The notes beneath the pieces are model-generated. The model worked only from the letters and a program-made list of their open reading frames with translations, had not been told where the DNA came from and made no database searches. This document shows positions 59,449 to 64,000 of a stretch of DNA of 64,000 nucleotides, one piece after another. Position numbers and translations under genes: made by a program. The stretch's first letter is position 1, and each line of letters starts with the position of its first letter. Origin of the DNA: Spirodela intermedia (Eukaryota; Streptophyta; Magnoliopsida; Alismatales; Araceae); contig LR746276.1 of NCBI GenBank assembly GCA_902729315.2, positions 4,136,169 through 4,200,168 of the forward strand, given 5' to 3'.

Positions 59449-61074
59449 TAATAAGTCTTCACTATCATGAGTTAATAATTTGTAAATAATATAGTTTTAA
59501 TTTTAACTCATGATAAATAAACTTATATTTATGTTAAAGTGTGAAAAGTGGTTTTCAGTTGATTAATGTGAATTATGGGTAATTATGTGATTTTATACGA
59601 ATTTATATGATTTTTATAGTCTTACTTTTGAGATAAATGTAGAAGAAGAAATAAAAATAAAAATATTACAAAATGGGGGGACCCGTCGGCCAGCTGGACC
59701 CGCGAGTGGGTTGGAAGCGCAGTCGAGAAGTAGCCGCAAGTAGGGGCTTGAGTGGCTTGAACCGATGGAGGCACGTGTGCGCCACTCCCCTTCCACGTCA
59801 CTAGTGGCCAACCGGCTGTGGGGCAAGGAGTGGTCGTACATGTGTTCTTGATCAGGAATGTAATATTACTTTATATTCGCAAGAAACTTCGGCGCACAAC
59901 CGATGTAGGACTAAACTTGCGTCACCTTACCCAGAAAGGGCGGGCAACTGGCGCGGGTTCGAATCCTCCTAGAGCCAAAACTCATATTTTTTTATCTGAT
60001 TATCGCGACTTTCGTACAAATCGCCGGTGAAGGATTAAGCAACCAGAATCGCTGGATCATCGGCAAAAATCTCATCAACACGATTCGTGGAGCATTGTTA
60101 CTAAAATTGCTGAACGATTCACGATAAAAGGATCGCGAATCCATCGAGTAAAGCATCTTCGATTGATCAACAAATAAGCCGTCGTCGGGAAGAGGACGAT
60201 CCACTGGGAGACGAGTCGCCACCTCTTGAGAGCATACTAGATGCGATAAAGAGCCTCCTCTTGCTGCGTGGACTTGAGGATGAAGCTCCTTGACACGCAC
60301 CCCACCTCCATTCAGCTCCTCTCCATCGGGTGACAACCGTCGGAGAGCCACAAAGTCGCCGTTTTTCCGCTCTGCCGGGTGACAACCACTAGAGACGATT
60401 CGACGACCCATTTCATTGATCTCTAGACTTTGCAAGGAGATCTAGAGATTGCCCACATCGTCTTTGTCCAGGGAGAGCCTTTGAGGCCGTGGACACTGCA
60501 CGACTATCCTCCCGAACGCTCAGGATTCCAGTGCATCGCCGAAGCATTGCCGTCGCGACGCCGGAACTCTGTTTTCCTGCTTTCAACTTACTTTACGTTT
60601 CATTTAGTGATAGTTTGTTTATTTTAAATTTACCTAGATATACTTCATTTCATTACGATTCTTCCGACTTTTACAGATCTTAATTTGATCAATTAAATTG
60701 TTTGTAATTACTTACGTAAGAATCACCAGGCGGAACTCTATTTTCGCACGATTCGCGTTCGCCGAGCGCTAACGTCATCTTGATGTCCGCACCCTTATTT
60801 CCTTTTTCCGTCAATTTTAAATATATTTCCTTTTCATTTCCTAATAGAAAATTCATAGAAAATAGTATTCTTTGCAGAAAATTCTGAGTAATTACCAGAT
60901 ATTATATTACATCCCTATGATCGAATTAGAAAATTATTTCTATTTTTGGAACTTTTATTGAATTATAATGATATATTTGTTCAGAAATACTTCTAAATGT
61001 CCAAAAATTCGTATTTTCTAGTTTTATAAATTTTATATTTGCGTGATTTAATATACAACGACTGAGTCATGTCA
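59449..61074 (+). mobile_element. 5' LTR of E4
   Basis: A nearly full 1626-bp LTR starting TAATAAGTCTTCACTATC and ending GAGTCATGTCA. CGATGTAGGAC (59901-59911; one change from the USE complement) and GGTTCGAATCC (59956-59966) are inside. Confidence 0.9.
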
Positions 61075-61079
61075 AATTT

Positions 61080-61097
61080 TGGCACCGTTGCTGAGAA
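61080..61097 (+). other. Primer binding site of E4 (tRNA-Asp)
   Basis: TGGCACCGTTGCTGAGAA, a mutated tRNA-Asp complement, five bases after the LTR. Confidence 0.8.
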
Positions 61098-61299
61098 TGT
61101 ATTGCATAATATTTAGTATTTTTCTATTTTTCTCTTAGAGTACACAAAAAAATTTAACTCTTGTTTTATTTTCTTTTTGCCGATTTTTTAAAAAAAAAGA
61201 GAAAAGAAAAAAAAAGGGAATGAACAGAAGCAAAGCAAGGACTGGAGCATACTAAAGGAGGGTAATAATTACTAAACTTTTTCCTCAAATTTATTTTTT

Positions 61300-62598
61300 T
61301 ATGCATGGTAGAAGATCCTTGTGTCCAAGGCTAGAAAATCCTTTCATTATTTCAATCAAAACTAAAATCCGAAAGAAAAATTAATTTTGATGGATCCTGA
61401 AGGAAGTACAGGTCAAACTGAGAACAATCGTATGGCCATGAAAAATCATTATATCCCTTATTCATTTCAAAGAGCATCAAAATATTAGAGTCCCATTAGC
61501 ACCAACTATTAAATTCGAAATAAATCCAGGAATTTTTCAAATGCTCTTTAATTTTCATAGATTGACTTTAGAGGAACCTCATCAGCACTTAGAAAAATTT
61601 CATATGGTCTGTGATTTAGTTAATCTCCCTCAAGTTACACCGGAAATTATTAAGATGAAATTATTTCCTCATACACTTAGGGACAAAGCTAGTCATTGGC
61701 TATCCATATTAGATAGAGAATTAACTAGCTGGAAGGACCAGAACAGGCCTTTCTTCGAAAATTTTATCCCTTAGGTAAAACTCAAAATATGAGAAAACAT
61801 ATATAGAGTTTTTCTCAAAGACCAAGAGAAACTTTACATGAGACATAGGAAACATTCAAAGATTTACTTAGAAAATGTCCTCATCATGCTATACCCAAGT
61901 GGTAGCTCAATAGAATTTTTTATGATAGATTATTAGAACAACATAGAAATATGGTTGATTCTATATGTGGAGGAGCTTTTATAGAGAAAACCCCTAATGA
62001 GATTTACAGTCTTTATGAGAATTTAAATGAAAATTCTAGAGATCAAGCCTCTTTTGAATTATATGACAAGGATAAGAAGAGAGGAATTTATGAATTGCAT
62101 CATGATGATGATTCTAAATTTAGAAATGAGGTCAATCAGATTAATTAAAGATTAGAAAAACTTGATTTACTTATTGAGAATATTAGAAAGCTTCCTAACC
62201 TTCAATTGAATGCATATAGTGCTTGTCCTAGGTATGGTGAAAATGACCATTTCGAATTTCAATATCATCCTAAGCAAGAACAAGTGCAAGTACCCCACGA
62301 TTTTAGTAAAAATAGGGAATATTTTTTTAATTCTTATAATCCTAATTGGGGGAATAATTTTTCATGGAGAAACCCAAATAATATTCAAAATCCAAAAGCA
62401 CTTAGATCCAATTCAAACTCTGAATTTCGTCCAAAACAAGAAAACAGATTTCAGAAAAATCAGTCCTCTCAAACCCAACCTGATACTATAGATATGATGC
62501 AACAAATGAGCCAAATGATGCAACAAACTATGAATCAAATGATGTTGCACCAAAAACAAATTATAGAGGCTTTTGAGAATAGGAGAAAAGAGGGACAG
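61300..62598 (+). pseudogene. gag pseudogene of E4
   Basis: HGRRSLCPRLENPF-like start near 61306. Open parts are 61541-61774, 61951-62148 and 62206-62601. The knuckle reads CPRYGENDHFEFQY, keeping Cys and His but with Tyr in place of two Cys. Frameshifts occur near 61370 and 61470, and stops near 61772, 61905 and 62146. It is cut at GGGACAG by the next LTR. Confidence 0.85.
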
Positions 62599-64000
62599 TG
62601 ATAAGTCTTCATTATCATGAGTTAATAATTAGTAAATAATATAGTTTTAGCCTTAACTCGTGATAAATAGACTTATAATTGTGTTAAAGTGTGAAAAGTG
62701 GTTTTCAGTTGATTAATGTGATTTTTTGGGTAATTATGTGATTTTATACAAATTTATCTGATTTTTACAGTCTTATTTTTGAGATAAATGAGGAAAAAGA
62801 AATAAAAATATTGCAAAATGGGGGGACTTGCCGGCCAGCCGGGCCCGCAAGCGAGTCGGAAGCGCAGTCGGGAGTAGCCACGAGCAGGGGCTCGAGCGGC
62901 TTAAGCTTGGACCGATAGGGGCACGTGTGCGCCACTCCCCTTCCACGTCACCGGTGGCCAGCCGGCTGTGGGGCAAGGAGTGGTCGTACACGCGAGAGAA
63001 GGGACTTTGCCTAAAAAGCTAACATTACTATATATTTGCCTGAAAAATTGGCGCACAACCGATGTGGGACTAAACCCGCGTCACACCTTCCTCAGAAGGG
63101 GCGGACAACCGGCGCGGGTTCGAATCCTCCCAGAGTCAAAATTCATATATTTTTATCTGATTATCGCGACTTTCTTGCAGATCGCCGGTGAAGGATTAAG
63201 CAACCAGAATCGCTGGATCATCGGCGAAAATCTCGTCAACGCGATTTGCGGAGCATTGCTACTAAAATTGCTGAACGATTCGCGATAAAAGGATCGCGAA
63301 TCCATCGAGTAAATCATCTCCGATTGATCGACGAACAAGCCGTCGTCGGGAAGAGGACAATCCGTTGGGAGACGAGTCGCCACCTCCTGAGAGCATACTA
63401 GATGCGATGAAGAGCCTCCTCTTGCTGCGCGGACCTGAGGATGAAGCTCCCTGACACGCGCCCCACCTCCATCCAGCTCCTCTCCGTCGGGTGAGAGCCA
63501 CCGGAGAGCCGCAAAGTCGTCGTTTTTCCGCTCCGCCGGGTGACAGCCGCCGGAGACGATTCGACGACCCACTTCATTGATCTCTAGACTTCGCGAGAAG
63601 ATCTAGATATTGCCCACGTCGTCTTTGTCCAAGGAGAGCCTTCGAGGCCGTGGACACTGCACGACGATCCTCCCGAACGCTCAGGATTCCGGTGCATCGC
63701 CGACGCATCGCCGTCGCGACGCCAGAACTCTGTTTTCCTGCTTTCAACTTACTTTACGCTTCATTTAGTGATAGTTTTTCTGATTTTAATTTACCAAAAT
63801 ATACTTTGTTCTATTACGATTCTTCCAGCTTTTACAGATCTTAATTTGATTAATTAAATCATCTGAAATCGCTTACGTAAGAATCGCCAGGCGGAACTCT
63901 GTTTCCGCCCGATTCGCGTTCGCCAGGTGTTGACGTCATCCTGACGCCCGCACCCTTATTTCCCTTTTTCGTGAATTTTAAATATATTTCCTTTTTTTTC
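62599..64000 (+). mobile_element. LTR inserted in E4 gag, runs off the window (L5)
   Basis: Starts TGATAAGTCTTCATTATC and follows the LTR for 1402 bp, close to S1 in sequence. CGATGTGGGAC at 63060-63070 and GGTTCGAATCC at 63117-63127 are perfect. Whether it is a solo LTR or a full element cannot be seen. Confidence 0.9.

Overview
The window is nuclear DNA of a flowering plant. It has spliced genes with GT-AG introns, AT-rich intergenic DNA, nested Ty3/gypsy LTR retrotransposons primed by tRNA-Asp, and a plant-type CDC20 gene family. GC-rich exons in AT-rich surroundings suggest a monocot, but this is only a guess. No prokaryotic, organellar, CRISPR or rRNA feature was seen.

Two kinds of sequence fill the window. 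The first is a CDC20 (APC/C co-activator, WD40) gene carried on a duplicated unit. Three copies look structurally complete: A (minus, 5182-6941), B (plus, 35981-37740) and C (minus, 44757-46516). Each has four exons and three short introns and would encode about 470 residues with a C-box, a WD40 propeller and a C-terminal Ile-Arg tail. B and C are the arms of a 5.5 kb inverted repeat (34074-39542 and 42956-48428) around a 3.4 kb loop. A is collinear with C. A fourth, broken paralogue P (31740-33562) has become an inverted repeat: an intact-looking CDC20 promoter reads into a 418-bp arm, a 527-bp loop and the 99.5% identical reverse-complement arm. A fifth remnant, D (57047-59448), keeps only the 5' flank and distal promoter.

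The second kind is one family of Athila-like gypsy elements, with LTRs of about 1.63 kb that start TGATAAG and end GTCA. All are decayed and nested: a minus fragment at 426-3258 (cut by an LTR at 1-425), E1 at 10169-16294 (plus), E2 at 16295-28437 (minus, holding a solo LTR at 24755-26396 with a 5-bp target duplication), LTR fragment 28630-29236, E3 at 49897-56805 (plus), and E4 at 59449-62598 (plus, cut by an LTR running off the window end).

Layout: 1-3258 retroelement debris; 3270-10168 CDC20 unit A; 10169-29236 nested retroelements; 29237-31735 AT-rich DNA without a recognised gene; 31740-33562 hairpin locus P; 33563-49757 the CDC20 B/C palindrome and its flanks; 49897-57046 E3; 57047-59448 unit D; 59449-64000 E4 and a younger LTR.

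The most unusual observations are the CDC20-derived hairpin locus under a CDC20-type (MSA-bearing) promoter, which could yield siRNAs against the intact copies; a patch of clustered amino-acid changes in exon 2 of B and C that removes the conserved DAPD motif; and, on the antisense strand of the LTRs, a plant snRNA-type USE followed 25 nt later by a TATA box, the spacing used by RNA polymerase III U6 genes. All of these are sequence observations; function was not tested.
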